From positions 992,001 to 1,056,000 of the forward strand of contig NZ_CP026103.1 of the NCBI RefSeq assembly GCF_002902945.1: a stretch of DNA of 64,000 nucleotides, written 5' to 3'. The stretch's first letter is position 1; each line of letters opens with the position of its first letter. Below are positions 1 to 7,662 of this stretch, one piece after another. The translations under genes and the position numbers were made by a program. The stretch comes from Paraburkholderia caribensis. GTDB lineage: Bacteria; Pseudomonadota; Gammaproteobacteria; Burkholderiales; Burkholderiaceae. Under the pieces are notes generated by a model that saw nothing but the letters and a program-made list of their open reading frames with translations, did not search any database and was not told the origin of the DNA.

Positions 1-1
1 G

Positions 2-460
2 GCGATGGCGGCCAATGGCCTCAGGCGCGGCGAGAACGGTTTACAGATCTATGTGATGTGCGAGATTCCGGCGAACGTGATCTTGGCAGAAGCATTCGCA
101 CAGCGGTTCGACGGATTCTCGATCGGCAGCAACGATCTGACGCAGCTCACACTTGGAGTCGACCGCGACTCCGCTGAACTGGCATCGCTGTTCGACGAAC
201 GCAACGAAGCCGTGCGGTGGATGATTCGCGAGGTTATCGAACGGGCGCATCGCGCTGGCGCGAAAGTCAGCCTGTGTGGTGAAGCGCCGAGCGTGCATCC
301 CGAGTATGCAGGCTTCCTCGTGGAATGCGGCATCGATGCGATGTCGGTGAGTCCCGACAGCTTCATTGCCGTCAAGCGGCACGTCGCGCAAGCGGAAGCG
401 CCGAACGGTTCGACGGGTGACCAGCCGCGCAAATCGATGCTTTCTGAAATGGTGCGGTAG
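2..460 (+). CDS. ppsA: Phosphoenolpyruvate synthase, C-terminal fragment
   Basis: This is the last ~152 residues of PEP synthase, cut by the window edge. The enzyme makes PEP, AMP and phosphate from pyruvate, ATP and water in the cytoplasm. The visible part is the end of the PEP-utiliser TIM-barrel domain: the segment GSNDLTQLTLGVDRDS and the downstream LCGEAP loop, which carries the catalytic cysteine of the family, are both present, followed by the usual MSVSPDS end. A 9-nt gap separates it from the phosphofructokinase gene, so the two are probably cotranscribed and set the direction of flux between glycolysis and gluconeogenesis. The start and promoter are outside the window. Confidence 0.93.
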   Translation, partial: AMAANGLRRGENGLQIYVMCEIPANVILAEAFAQRFDGFSIGSNDLTQLTLGVDRDSAELASLFDERNEAVRWMIREVIERAHRAGAKVSLCGEAPSVHPEYAGFLVECGIDAMSVSPDSFIAVKRHVAQAEAPNGSTGDQPRKSMLSEMVR

Positions 461-469
461 GGGCTTGCC

Positions 470-1474
470 ATGATCGACGTTCTCACAGTCACACTCAATC
501 CCGCGGTCGATTTATCGACGGCTGTCGACCGCATCGTCGACACACACAAGCTGCGATGCGAAGTCGCGCAGCGCGATCCGGGCGGTGGCGGAATCAACGT
601 TGCGCGGGTGTTGCATCGCCTTGGCAGCGAATGCGTTGCACTGTTTGCCGCCGGTGGAGCGACGGGCCGCATCCTTAGCGATCTGCTCGATGGCGAGAAC
701 CTTCGCACCCAGCGCATCGACATAGAAGGCGAAACGCGGGAAAACTTCTCTGTCAAGGAGACGTCCACCCGTCGTGAATACCGCTTCGTGTTGCCTGGAC
801 CGGCTCTCGCGCCCTCGGAATGGAATGCATGTCTGCGCGGCGTGTCCGCTCATGTGGGCTCTGCGCGCTTCCTTGTCCTGAGCGGAAGCCTGCCTCCCGG
901 TGCACCGCCGGACGCCTACGCACAGCTTGCCCGCGCGGCCACTGGTGCGCGGCCGAACATCCGGGTTGCCGTGGATGCGTCGGGCTCCACGCTCGCAGCG
1001 GCACTCGATGGCGGCCACGTCGACATTGTCAAGCCGAGTCTGAACGAACTGCGCGAATTGACGGCGCTGCCGCTGAACGATGTCGACGACCAGATCGATG
1101 CCGCCCGAATGTTGATCGCGCAACGCAAGGCGATGATGGTCGCGCTCACGTTAGCCGATAAAGGTGCAGTGCTCGCGACGCACGACGAAACGTGGTTTAT
1201 GCCTGCGTTGAAAACGGAAGTACGAAGTGCAATTGGCGCGGGAGACAGTTTCCTTGCCGGACTTATATGGGCACTCGATCACGGCGCCGTTGCCAGCGAG
1301 GCACTCGCCTATGCGACGGCTGCGGCTTCGGCTACGATGAGGCAAACAGGTACGCGGCTTTGCGATGCACGAGACGTGGCACGCTCATACGCAAAGGGGG
1401 ACGGTGCTGTACCCACGCGAGCTAGCGCGCGCCCTCGCCACGCGCACGGGGAGTTGGCGCCGTCGAAGCAGTGA
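470..1474 (+). CDS. pfkB: PfkB-type 6-phosphofructokinase / 1-phosphofructokinase family kinase
   Basis: A 334-residue sugar kinase of the ribokinase/PfkB family that phosphorylates a sugar phosphate with ATP (fructose-6-phosphate for PfkB, fructose-1-phosphate for FruK). The N-terminal sugar-binding GGGGINVAR segment lies near residue 38. The ATP-side signature GAGDSFLAGL has the catalytic base Asp259. The opening VLTVTLNPAVD is typical of the family. The final ~35 residues are Arg/Ala-rich and exceed the usual ~310-residue length. Burkholderia usually lacks classical PfkA, so this gene may supply the glycolytic step under low oxygen; that is inference. It directly follows ppsA and is likely in the same operon. 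The exact substrate cannot be told from sequence. Confidence 0.88.
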   Translation: MIDVLTVTLNPAVDLSTAVDRIVDTHKLRCEVAQRDPGGGGINVARVLHRLGSECVALFAAGGATGRILSDLLDGENLRTQRIDIEGETRENFSVKETSTRREYRFVLPGPALAPSEWNACLRGVSAHVGSARFLVLSGSLPPGAPPDAYAQLARAATGARPNIRVAVDASGSTLAAALDGGHVDIVKPSLNELRELTALPLNDVDDQIDAARMLIAQRKAMMVALTLADKGAVLATHDETWFMPALKTEVRSAIGAGDSFLAGLIWALDHGAVASEALAYATAAASATMRQTGTRLCDARDVARSYAKGDGAVPTRASARPRHAHGELAPSKQ

Positions 1475-1568
1475 AGTGCTTTGCTACCAACGCTTCGATC
1501 CTCGTGACGCGCAATGCAACGTCTCGTGCCTGCACCGCACCTTACGCGCCGCGTGTCGCTCAATCCCG

Positions 1569-2127
1569 TCAGCCGAGTCCGAACCGTCGGACAAACCAGG
1601 TCTTGGTCAGATGCGTCAATGCTACGTAGCTGAAAAGGATCAGGAGCAGGGCGGGCCAATACGTCGATGGCAATGTTGTAAGTCCAGGCATCTTGCCGAT
1701 GGCGCTAAAGGGCAGGCTGACGCCCGCGATGGCAACTGCAATGCTAGTCGCAATCAGAGCCGAACTTGTTTGCCGGCTCGAACTGCGAATCGACGGGTGC
1801 CGTGCTGGAGTGCGCATTCTTTTCGCACGGCATCGATACCATCGCGCCGATCATGATCGGGGCACGCGGATCGCCCAGAACATACGATGCCGTGGCAAGC
1901 ACAAGGAGCAGCAGATCGAGGGGATTCAGCGTTCTGTTGATGAGTTCGCCGACGAGGGTGTGGTGCGTATCGTGGACGACCCGGTTCGGACCGGTGACTC
2001 GCAGGCGACGTACGGCTTCGTCGGCCGTGAGTCCGCCTGCTGTGCTGTTCATTCGCGCGAGTATCTCCTCCGTCGACAGTTGAGCGTGGTCTGCGAGGGA
2101 GACGGCATCGATTGTCCGATGATGCAC
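1569..2127 (-). pseudogene. mgtA: Remnant of an MgtA-type Mg2+-transporting P-type ATPase with internal deletion
   Basis: Two overlapping minus-strand frames carry opposite ends of one protein family. The upstream frame (1744-2127) matches the N-terminal cation-ATPase domain, with ARMNSTAGGLTADEAVRRL and then a membrane helix ending PIMIGAMV. The downstream frame (1569-1817) matches the extreme C-terminus of MgtA, with LPFSAIG, the LPSTYWPALLLI helix and the ending KTWFVRRFG. Intact MgtA is ~900 residues; here the phosphorylation, ATP-binding and most membrane segments (about 2.2 kb) are gone and the two ends are joined out of frame near 1820-1850. It cannot make a functional pump. An FNR-type box at 2265 may be its old promoter. 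Confidence 0.8.
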
Positions 2128-2237
2128 TGCGTCACGGGAAGAACGCCAGAGGCGCTCCCAAAGCGCGGGGAATGATCACACGCTGTGTGATTCGGCGGTC
2201 TGCATTGTGATGACGCTTTCGAGTCGTAGACAACCAG

Positions 2238-2278
2238 AGCCTGGTGCACGCGATCCGACAGCTATTGATCTGTGTCAA
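2238..2278 (-). promoter_or_regulatory. FNR/Anr-type box with weak -10, old mgtA promoter
   Basis: The box at 2265-2278 reads TTGAT-CTGT-GTCAA. Reading leftwards, the hexamer CAGGCT (2238-2243) sits 21 bp away, the spacing seen at the better promoters in this window. The only gene downstream on that strand is the mgtA remnant starting at 2127. On the plus strand no convincing -10 is seen. Confidence 0.55.
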
Positions 2279-2337
2279 TCACCATGAGAAGAAGGGCGCT
2301 CGCCGACCTGCACTGCAAGCGGGCAGACCGCGGCTCG

Positions 2338-2607
2338 TCAATGCAGCGACCCGTCGAGCATCAGGTTGCACACATCGGCGACGAAACGGTGGAGCGACGA
2401 CAGCGAGCCCGTTACGCTGTGATAGCTTTCACGTCCGATCCGTCCATCGAGCATCACTTGCATGCCCGCGCGACGTGCTATGGCAAGGATAGTGTCGTCG
2501 GAGAGCACGCACGTCGGGGACTTCGTCGTGCTTTCGCTGGCGGCATGGCAGGACCGCTCGGAACGGCTTTCAGTATACGCTGGTATCACCGCGACAGAGG
2601 ATGACAT
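2338..2607 (-). CDS. Small hypothetical protein
   Basis: An 89-residue frame of unknown function. The first ~33 residues are Ser/Thr-rich and look non-coding. The second part, from VLSDDTILAIARRAG onward, has the look of a real small cytoplasmic protein: an amphipathic helix, a central GRIGRESYHSVTGSL segment and a final helix. A GTG at 2506-2508 would give a 56-residue protein limited to this credible part. It lies downstream of the LOG-family gene on the same strand (190-nt gap). No family was recognised. Confidence 0.4.
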   Translation of the reverse strand: MSSSVAVIPAYTESRSERSCHAASESTTKSPTCVLSDDTILAIARRAGMQVMLDGRIGRESYHSVTGSLSSLHRFVADVCNLMLDGSLH

Positions 2608-2796
2608 GATCGTTCTCCGAATAGGCAGATTCAGTGCACATCGGTTTCGGCCCCACCTGAGGAGACTCGAAATCCACGATTGAAGTATCGACGGTCGCGG
2701 GCGTAACCGCTATCAGCGCGGGATGAACGTTGACTAGGATATGGTGGTCAGCTATCGGAATTTTCCTAGCGGAGCATGCAAGGCGCTTGCGCAAGA

Positions 2797-3666
2797 TCAC
2801 GGCGGTGCTTCATGGGCATCGTGCCAGTCGACGATCGACTGCCATACGGCTTCAGCAGTCTCACGAAAAACAAGCAACCGCATGTCGTCCTGCGAGATCA
2901 TTCCCTCGCTTATCATGAAGTCGAAATCGATTGTGCGTCTCCAGTAAGACTCTCCGACGAGAACCACAGGCAATGGCTTGATTTTCTGCGTTTGCAGCAG
3001 CGTCAGGACCTCGAACAACTCGTCGCAGGTGCCGAATCCACCGGGAAAGAACACAGCAGCGCGCGCGCGTTCCAGCAAATGAAGCTTGCGGATGGCGAAG
3101 TAATGCAGCTTGAAGCAGAGTTCCGGTGTGATATACGGATTCGGTGCCTGTTCGCGCGGCAAGGAAATATTCAAGCCGATACTCGGCGCGCCGGAATCAA
3201 AAGCTCCCCGATTTGCAGCTTCCATGATCCCGGGGCCGCCCCCCGTCACCAGCGCAAGTGATGACAGTGCACCGCTGCATCGTGCAGAACCGGCTATACG
3301 GCCCAGTTCTCGCGCAATGTCGTAGTAACGGCTTCGTTCAAGTTGCGATTTCGCGACTTGCAGCGCGTGGTGTGCCTGCGGATCGTCGCATTCTTCTCGC
3401 AGCATGCGCCCGGCGTCTTCGACTCGTTGACGCGCGACAGACGACGCGGGGATACGGGTACTGCCGTATACCACAATCGTGTGGTCGATCGCATGGCGCT
3501 GCAACGCCTCCTCCGTTTTCCAGTAGTCGAGTTGCAAGCGGACGCCGCACATCTCGGGGCGTCTGAGGAATGCGAGGTCTTCGTCCGCCTGAAGATAGGT
3601 CGGACTTTCGATCAGGCCTTGCACGCGCGAGGCAAGCGCCGATGGGTAACCCGGACCGTTTTTCAT
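2797..3666 (-). CDS. LOG-family protein (TIGR00730-type nucleotide 5'-monophosphate phosphoribohydrolase)
   Basis: A 289-residue protein of the LOG family, long misannotated as lysine decarboxylase. Members cleave the N-glycosidic bond of (cytokinin) nucleoside 5'-monophosphates, releasing the base and ribose 5-phosphate. Both signature motifs are present: VTGGGPGIMEAANRGA and FPGGFGTCDELFE, which build the nucleotide pocket and the catalytic Arg/Glu pair. An N-terminal extension of ~80 residues precedes the Rossmann-like core, as in the longer proteobacterial LOG proteins. Its start overlaps the stop of an upstream minus-strand ORF by 4 nt (ATGA), suggesting translational coupling. In bacteria the physiological role is probably nucleotide salvage; the substrate is not determinable here. 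Confidence 0.88.
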   Translation of the reverse strand: MKNGPGYPSALASRVQGLIESPTYLQADEDLAFLRRPEMCGVRLQLDYWKTEEALQRHAIDHTIVVYGSTRIPASSVARQRVEDAGRMLREECDDPQAHHALQVAKSQLERSRYYDIARELGRIAGSARCSGALSSLALVTGGGPGIMEAANRGAFDSGAPSIGLNISLPREQAPNPYITPELCFKLHYFAIRKLHLLERARAAVFFPGGFGTCDELFEVLTLLQTQKIKPLPVVLVGESYWRRTIDFDFMISEGMISQDDMRLLVFRETAEAVWQSIVDWHDAHEAPP

Positions 3667-4190
3667 AGGCTACGTAACGGATAGCGATAACGCGCGCGCA
3701 CGCGGCGAGCGCTGAGTTGCATAAAGACGTCCCCAGCGGTGGGCCGGGTCGGGATCACCCCCAAGCGGCACTTTGCCGCCGGACACGCGCCGGCAGTTTT
3801 CTTCGTTTTGCGTTCATCCGTGCTGCGCGTGTGCAGGCGCGTCGCTACCGAGGGCCGCAGGATATAAGGTTGCTTCAGGCGAGCCGAGAAATCGAGGCTG
3901 CCCGGTATGCTGCGGCTTCTGTCTTTTCGCGCGATCCGTTCGGCAAGTCCCAGCAGGACGACGGCGCGCTTCGAGCGGCGCGCGTTCAACGAACCCGTGG
4001 TAAACGGTCGCCTTTCTTCCACGACTACATTTGCATGATGAATCTCGATGCGGCATTCGGACTTCGCGCCAGCCAGTTTGATCAAAACGTCGTATGCGCC
4101 CGCGTGGCGGCGATGTCGCCGACAGCGAAAGCAGAATCGGGCAGGATCAGTGACGCGTTGATGCTGATATCGGGCGTCGATAGCGTGCAT
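3663..4190 (-). CDS. Hypothetical Arg-rich protein upstream of the LOG gene
   Basis: A 175-residue frame with no recognised family. Three things argue that it is used: its TGA overlaps the LOG ATG by 4 nt (ATGA); an AAGGTG-like ribosome site lies ahead of the ATG at 4190; and an FNR-type box with a plausible -10 sits at 4256-4296, placing a transcription start about 58 nt upstream. Against it: the product is very rich in arginine and lacks obvious structure, and a plus-strand frame of similar length (3717-4286) covers the same DNA. It may be a degenerate gene. If it is not translated, the stretch is a ~580-nt leader to the LOG gene. Confidence 0.4.
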   Translation of the reverse strand: MHAIDARYQHQRVTDPARFCFRCRRHRRHAGAYDVLIKLAGAKSECRIEIHHANVVVEERRPFTTGSLNARRSKRAVVLLGLAERIARKDRSRSIPGSLDFSARLKQPYILRPSVATRLHTRSTDERKTKKTAGACPAAKCRLGVIPTRPTAGDVFMQLSARRVRARYRYPLRSL

Positions 4191-4255
4191 GATGAAATCA
4201 CCTTCGCAGACTGCGAGATTCGACTTTCCGCGCTGTTCTGCGGTCTCGGATATCT

Positions 4256-4296
4256 ATTAAGCGCGCTCCGTGCGTCGTGCCATTGACGCGTGTCAA
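4256..4296 (-). promoter_or_regulatory. FNR/Anr-type promoter candidate (LOG operon)
   Basis: Box TTGAC-GCGT-GTCAA at 4283-4296. On the minus strand the hexamer CTTAAT (4256-4261) is 21 bp from the box, so transcription would start near 4248 and enter the 175-residue ORF and LOG gene. A plus-strand reading is less well supported. Confidence 0.6.
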
Positions 4297-4395
4297 CGAT
4301 TGAGGCGCGACCATCGCTGGTTATTGAAAATCCGTTCCCTGCATGCGTGTCTGAAAGCAGTCCGTCTAACGAGAATGTCCGATATATGAACTCGC

Positions 4396-4409
4396 TTGAT
4401 ATCGATCAA
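4396..4409 (+). promoter_or_regulatory. FNR/Anr box upstream of CBS-BON gene
   Basis: A perfect dyad, TTGAT-ATCG-ATCAA, lies 107 bp before the CBS-BON start codon. The -10 at the standard spacing (4431-4436, GAAGAT) is weak. The box also lies 100 bp from the 4283 box, so this intergenic region carries two divergent sites. Confidence 0.7.
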
Positions 4410-4516
4410 CTTGAAGCGGCAGCGCTAGCCGAAGATTCACTTACGCGTTGACGGTTGTTCGAGGGCTGGACATCAGAATGCCTGCCGTTCACGCAACCCG
4501 CATGGAGGAAGCAAGA

Positions 4517-5209
4517 ATGCGCGCAATCGACGTCATGACTACGTCCGTCATATTTGCACACCCTGATATGACGGTGCAGGAAGCAGCCAGAACGCTGGCT
4601 GAGCAACACATTAGCGGCATGCCTGTCGTCGATGAAAAAGGCGGGCTGGTCGGCATGATTACGGAAGGCGATCTGCTGCACCGCGCCGAGATCGGCACGG
4701 GGATGCCCAAGCGGGCCTGGTGGCTGGATCTTCTCGCGTCGACTCGCGAACTGGCGAGCGAATATGTAAGGGAGCATTCGCACAAGGTGAGCGATCTGAT
4801 GACGACGGCCGTCGTTGTCGTCGACGAAGATACGTCCGTTGGCGAAATTGCGGAGTTGCTCGAACGCCATCGAATCAAGCGCGTGCCGGTCGTAAAGGAC
4901 GGAAGGATTACCGGTCTGGTGAGCCGCGCGAATCTGATCCGCGCGCTCGCGAGCATTGTTGCCGCGCCGGACGCGGCGGCTTCAGCGGACGATCTGTCGA
5001 TCCGGGACGGTATCGTGGCCGCCCTGAAGAACACACGTTGGTCGCTGCCGCGCGAAAGTATTCTGGTGAAGAATGGCGTCGTGCACCTTTGGGGTGTCGT
5101 CACGAGCGATGAAGAGAGCGACGCTATTCGCGTGGCTGCCGAAAACGTGCCCGGGGTGAAAGAGGTGAACAGCCATATGGAGTATCCGGTGGCGCTCCCG
5201 GCGATGTAG
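4517..5209 (+). CDS. CBS-domain protein with C-terminal BON domain
   Basis: A 230-residue cytoplasmic protein: tandem CBS domains (about residues 1-60 and 90-150) separated by a conserved WWLDLLAS linker, then a BON-like domain (about 160-230) ending in a YPVALPAM tail. CBS pairs bind adenosine nucleotides and act as energy sensors; BON domains are thought to bind membranes or other macromolecules. The start at 4517 is chosen because GGAGGAA lies 6 nt upstream; a longer in-frame reading to 4448 lacks a ribosome site. It is a close paralogue of the gene at 31242-31937. An FNR-type box lies upstream. Its partner or target is unknown. Confidence 0.9.
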   Translation: MRAIDVMTTSVIFAHPDMTVQEAARTLAEQHISGMPVVDEKGGLVGMITEGDLLHRAEIGTGMPKRAWWLDLLASTRELASEYVREHSHKVSDLMTTAVVVVDEDTSVGEIAELLERHRIKRVPVVKDGRITGLVSRANLIRALASIVAAPDAAASADDLSIRDGIVAALKNTRWSLPRESILVKNGVVHLWGVVTSDEESDAIRVAAENVPGVKEVNSHMEYPVALPAM

Positions 5210-5443
5210 ACACGAGTGAAGCGAACCGTATCGCGATAGAACTCGGTGCGATGGAGACCCCCGATTCTTTAGCACCAACTGATCTTCAATCCAATGGGTC
5301 GCTCGCAGCCGGGCGCTTCGCCACGTCACACCGGGTCGGTGGATCGCGGCTTGGTCGAGATCAATGGCGGCGGGCTGGACGGCCGTACATTCGACGTAAT
5401 CGCAAACAGGTCGCGCATGACTACGGCCTGTGAGGGAGAGCAA

Positions 5444-5707
5444 ATGATGAATACATCATCCGTAACAGAAGCACCGGAAGCGACGGCTAATCAGATCCGC
5501 GCCATCATTGGGCCATTCGAAGACGACGTCGTGATGAAGATCATGCGCTTCAAGCCCACCGTCGACGACGTGAGCCGAGCCTATTCTTGGCTCCGGTCCG
5601 ACGAGTATCTGCAACGGCACCTCACGCACAACCTGCCCGCGCGGGCCGCTGATGTTTTCGGGGTTCTCGCAGATGAGTATCCGGAGCTCGGCGACCCTGT
5701 GCTGTGA
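5444..5707 (+). CDS. Conserved small hypothetical protein
   Basis: An 87-residue, acidic, probably helical cytoplasmic protein starting MMNTSSVTEAPEATANQI. The ATG at 5444 follows GGGAGAG with good spacing; the longer in-frame ORF from 5294 lacks such a site. The region from FEDDVVMKIMRFKP to the end has conserved-looking Asp/Arg/Leu patterning, including a YSWLRSDEYLQRHL helix. No signal peptide or membrane segment is seen. It sits between the CBS-BON gene and an orphan histidine kinase. Function is not recognised. Confidence 0.72.
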   Translation: MMNTSSVTEAPEATANQIRAIIGPFEDDVVMKIMRFKPTVDDVSRAYSWLRSDEYLQRHLTHNLPARAADVFGVLADEYPELGDPVL

Positions 5708-5732
5708 TGGCGTTCTGCCGTGCCGACGTGCA

Positions 5733-5756
5733 GCCGTACAGCCGTACAGCCGTACA
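5733..5756. repeat. Three tandem copies of an 8-bp unit
   Basis: GCCGTACA is repeated three times exactly (5733-5740, 5741-5748, 5749-5756), followed by a partial GCC. It lies in the 103-bp gap before the PAS histidine kinase. An 8-bp unit is not a multiple of three, but the repeat is outside the reading frame, so variation in copy number would alter only the leader. Confidence 0.9.
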
Positions 5757-5810
5757 GCCCTTCCCGGCCGGTCGAATAACCAGACACAGCGTTGATGACG
5801 GGAGGCGCAG

Positions 5811-7301
5811 GTGAGCGGCGCGAGCGCACGAGGCATGGGCGATGAGAACCCGAGACCGGAAGTCAGTCTTTCCGGGGAGCACCGCTATCATTTCGCCATT
5901 GATATCGACGGCGAATTCGCCATCTTCACGCTCGACACGCATGGTGAGGTCGAGACATGGAATGCGGCCGCCGAACACATCACAGGGTATGGACCGGAGG
6001 ACATCCTCGGCAAGCCGTTTTCGGTGCTTTATCCGGGCGGCTCGACTGACATGCCCGATCGGTCCGACATTCTCGCCAGAGCCGTAGCGACCGGGCAAGC
6101 GCGTTACGAGGGATGGTACGCTCGCAAAGACGGGACACGGTTCTGGGCGACCGTACTCATTATTGCGCAAAAACGTGAGCAGGGCGACCTGGCTGGCTTC
6201 GCCGCAGTCGCGAACGATTTCTCGCAGCGACATCTGACCGAAGCACGACTTCGCAGAAGCGAGCAACGGCTGCAGGCGATGATCGACAGCGTCGAAGACT
6301 ACGCGATCTTCATGTTGAGTCCGACAGGCGAGGTGACCTCCTGGAATACGGGAGCGCAGCGAATAAAAGGCTATTGCGCCGCCGAAATTATCGGGTGCCA
6401 TTTTTCTGTCTTCTATCCGCCGGAGGCACGGGCGGCAGGTCTGCCCGAACGCATGCTCGAGACTGCGTCCCTACAGGGTCGCTCCGAAGCCGAAGGATGG
6501 CGCATCCGGCGCGACGGCTCGCGTTTCTGGGCGGACGCTATCATTACGCCGATCCGGGATGACAAGGGAGCGCTCCAGGGCTTCGCTAAAGTGACACGTG
6601 ACCTGACGGAGCATAAGCGGCTGGAGCAACTCGAACATGTAGCTGGACTCGCTGCAGCGACTGAGCGGGCACGGGAAGAGGAAAAGAAGAGAATCGCTCG
6701 CGAATTGCATGACGACCTCGGTCAGCAGTTGACCGCCTTGAAGATGAGCGCCGTGATCCTGCAACAGGATGTCGAAGCCGGTCACTACACCTCGGCGACC
6801 GCCGCGAAGGCGCGCGGGCTGGTCAGGCAGACCGACGAGACGATGAGTGCGATCCGGCGCATCGCGTCGGATCTGCGTCCCACCATGCTGGACGATCTGG
6901 GATTGCTGCCCGCCATAGAGTGGCTGGCGGATGAGTTCAGCAAACGCTACGGGATCAAGGTGAACACCCGTCTGTCGGCGGGCGAGCTCGATTTCAGCGA
7001 TACGGCCGCCACCGCGATCTTTCGCATCGTTCAGGAGGCGCTGACCAATGTCGCGCGTCATGCATTCGCGACAGAAGTCGTCGTCACGATCGAGTCTAAA
7101 AACAACGAATGTGAAGTCCGGATCGATGACAACGGACGCGGCGCCGCTTTAGCGTCCGGTAACAAGCCGGACTCATTGGGCCTGCGAGGCATGCGCGAAC
7201 GCGTCCGGCAACTCAACGGTGCTGCGTCGTTTGTGAACAGATCGGATGGAGGATTTCGTGTCGAGATAAAGTTCCCGATCGATACTATTGTCCGCCGCTG
7301 A
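5811..7301 (+). CDS. Double-PAS sensor histidine kinase (HisKA_3/NarX-type), orphan
   Basis: A 496-residue soluble kinase. Two PAS domains (about residues 28-140 and 155-270), each with the WNAAAEHITGY / WNTGAQRIKGY type motif, are followed by a HisKA_3 dimerisation domain with phospho-acceptor His300 (RELHDDLGQQL) and a HATPase_c domain with the DNGRG and GLRGMRERV boxes. No transmembrane segment is seen, so it senses a cytoplasmic signal; PAS domains here could hold haem, flavin or another redox ligand. The GTG start at 5811 follows GGAGG. Kinases of this subclass pair with NarL/LuxR-type regulators, but none is adjacent. Confidence 0.9.
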   Translation: MSGASARGMGDENPRPEVSLSGEHRYHFAIDIDGEFAIFTLDTHGEVETWNAAAEHITGYGPEDILGKPFSVLYPGGSTDMPDRSDILARAVATGQARYEGWYARKDGTRFWATVLIIAQKREQGDLAGFAAVANDFSQRHLTEARLRRSEQRLQAMIDSVEDYAIFMLSPTGEVTSWNTGAQRIKGYCAAEIIGCHFSVFYPPEARAAGLPERMLETASLQGRSEAEGWRIRRDGSRFWADAIITPIRDDKGALQGFAKVTRDLTEHKRLEQLEHVAGLAAATERAREEEKKRIARELHDDLGQQLTALKMSAVILQQDVEAGHYTSATAAKARGLVRQTDETMSAIRRIASDLRPTMLDDLGLLPAIEWLADEFSKRYGIKVNTRLSAGELDFSDTAATAIFRIVQEALTNVARHAFATEVVVTIESKNNECEVRIDDNGRGAALASGNKPDSLGLRGMRERVRQLNGAASFVNRSDGGFRVEIKFPIDTIVRR

Positions 7302-7323
7302 TAGAGGCTCCGTCGTAGCCCCA

Positions 7324-7365
7324 TTGACTCAAATCAAACGAGCCACGCCGACTTGCTCCTATTGT
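7324..7365 (+). promoter_or_regulatory. FNR/Anr-type promoter
   Basis: Box TTGAC-TCAA-ATCAA at 7324-7337 with hexamer TATTGT at 7360-7365, 22 bp downstream. This predicts a transcript starting near 7372 on the plus strand. The nearest coding start on that strand is 7663, almost 300 nt away, and a terminator-like hairpin intervenes at 7431-7485. Confidence 0.7.
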
Positions 7366-7371
7366 AGCTTT

Positions 7372-7485
7372 GCCAGCGGCCGCTTTAGATTCACCTCCCG
7401 GCTGTCTGGTGTTGTTGCTGACATTGAAACCCCGCCAGTTGCGTAGCTGGAACCCTCGCGAAGGCGACGCCTGGCGGGTCTTTTT
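7372..7485 (+). ncRNA. Candidate FNR-controlled small RNA (~114 nt)
   Basis: The predicted start (about 7372, from the FNR box and TATTGT -10) and a strong hairpin followed by a T-run ending at 7485 define a transcript of about 114 nt with no credible ORF. The layout is like FnrS of enterobacteria, an anaerobically induced RNA, although no sequence similarity to FnrS is seen. Alternatives are a leader/attenuator of the 7663 gene, or simply the terminator of the upstream histidine kinase gene. Confidence 0.5.
7431..7485 (+). terminator. Intrinsic terminator with branched hairpin
   Basis: Perfect 8-bp arms CCCGCCAG (7431-7438) and CTGGCGGG (7471-7478) enclose a smaller hairpin with arms TCGC/GCGA and a GAAG loop (7456-7467). 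The run TCTTTTT (7479-7485) follows at once, the classical Rho-independent layout on the plus strand. Confidence 0.8.
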
Positions 7486-7662
7486 CCTCGGATGATCACC
7501 TGGCTGCTCCTTGCTTTCTCCCGCAGCTCACTACTGTGCATGGCCTGCCAACCGCGACACGGCGCAAGAAGTGCTGTAGCGGCTCAATCTCGCCGCACAG
7601 AAGCAGGTTGAGCACATGGAGAATCGGAAGCAGCAAGGACAAGCCAACCCGGAGAGCGACAC

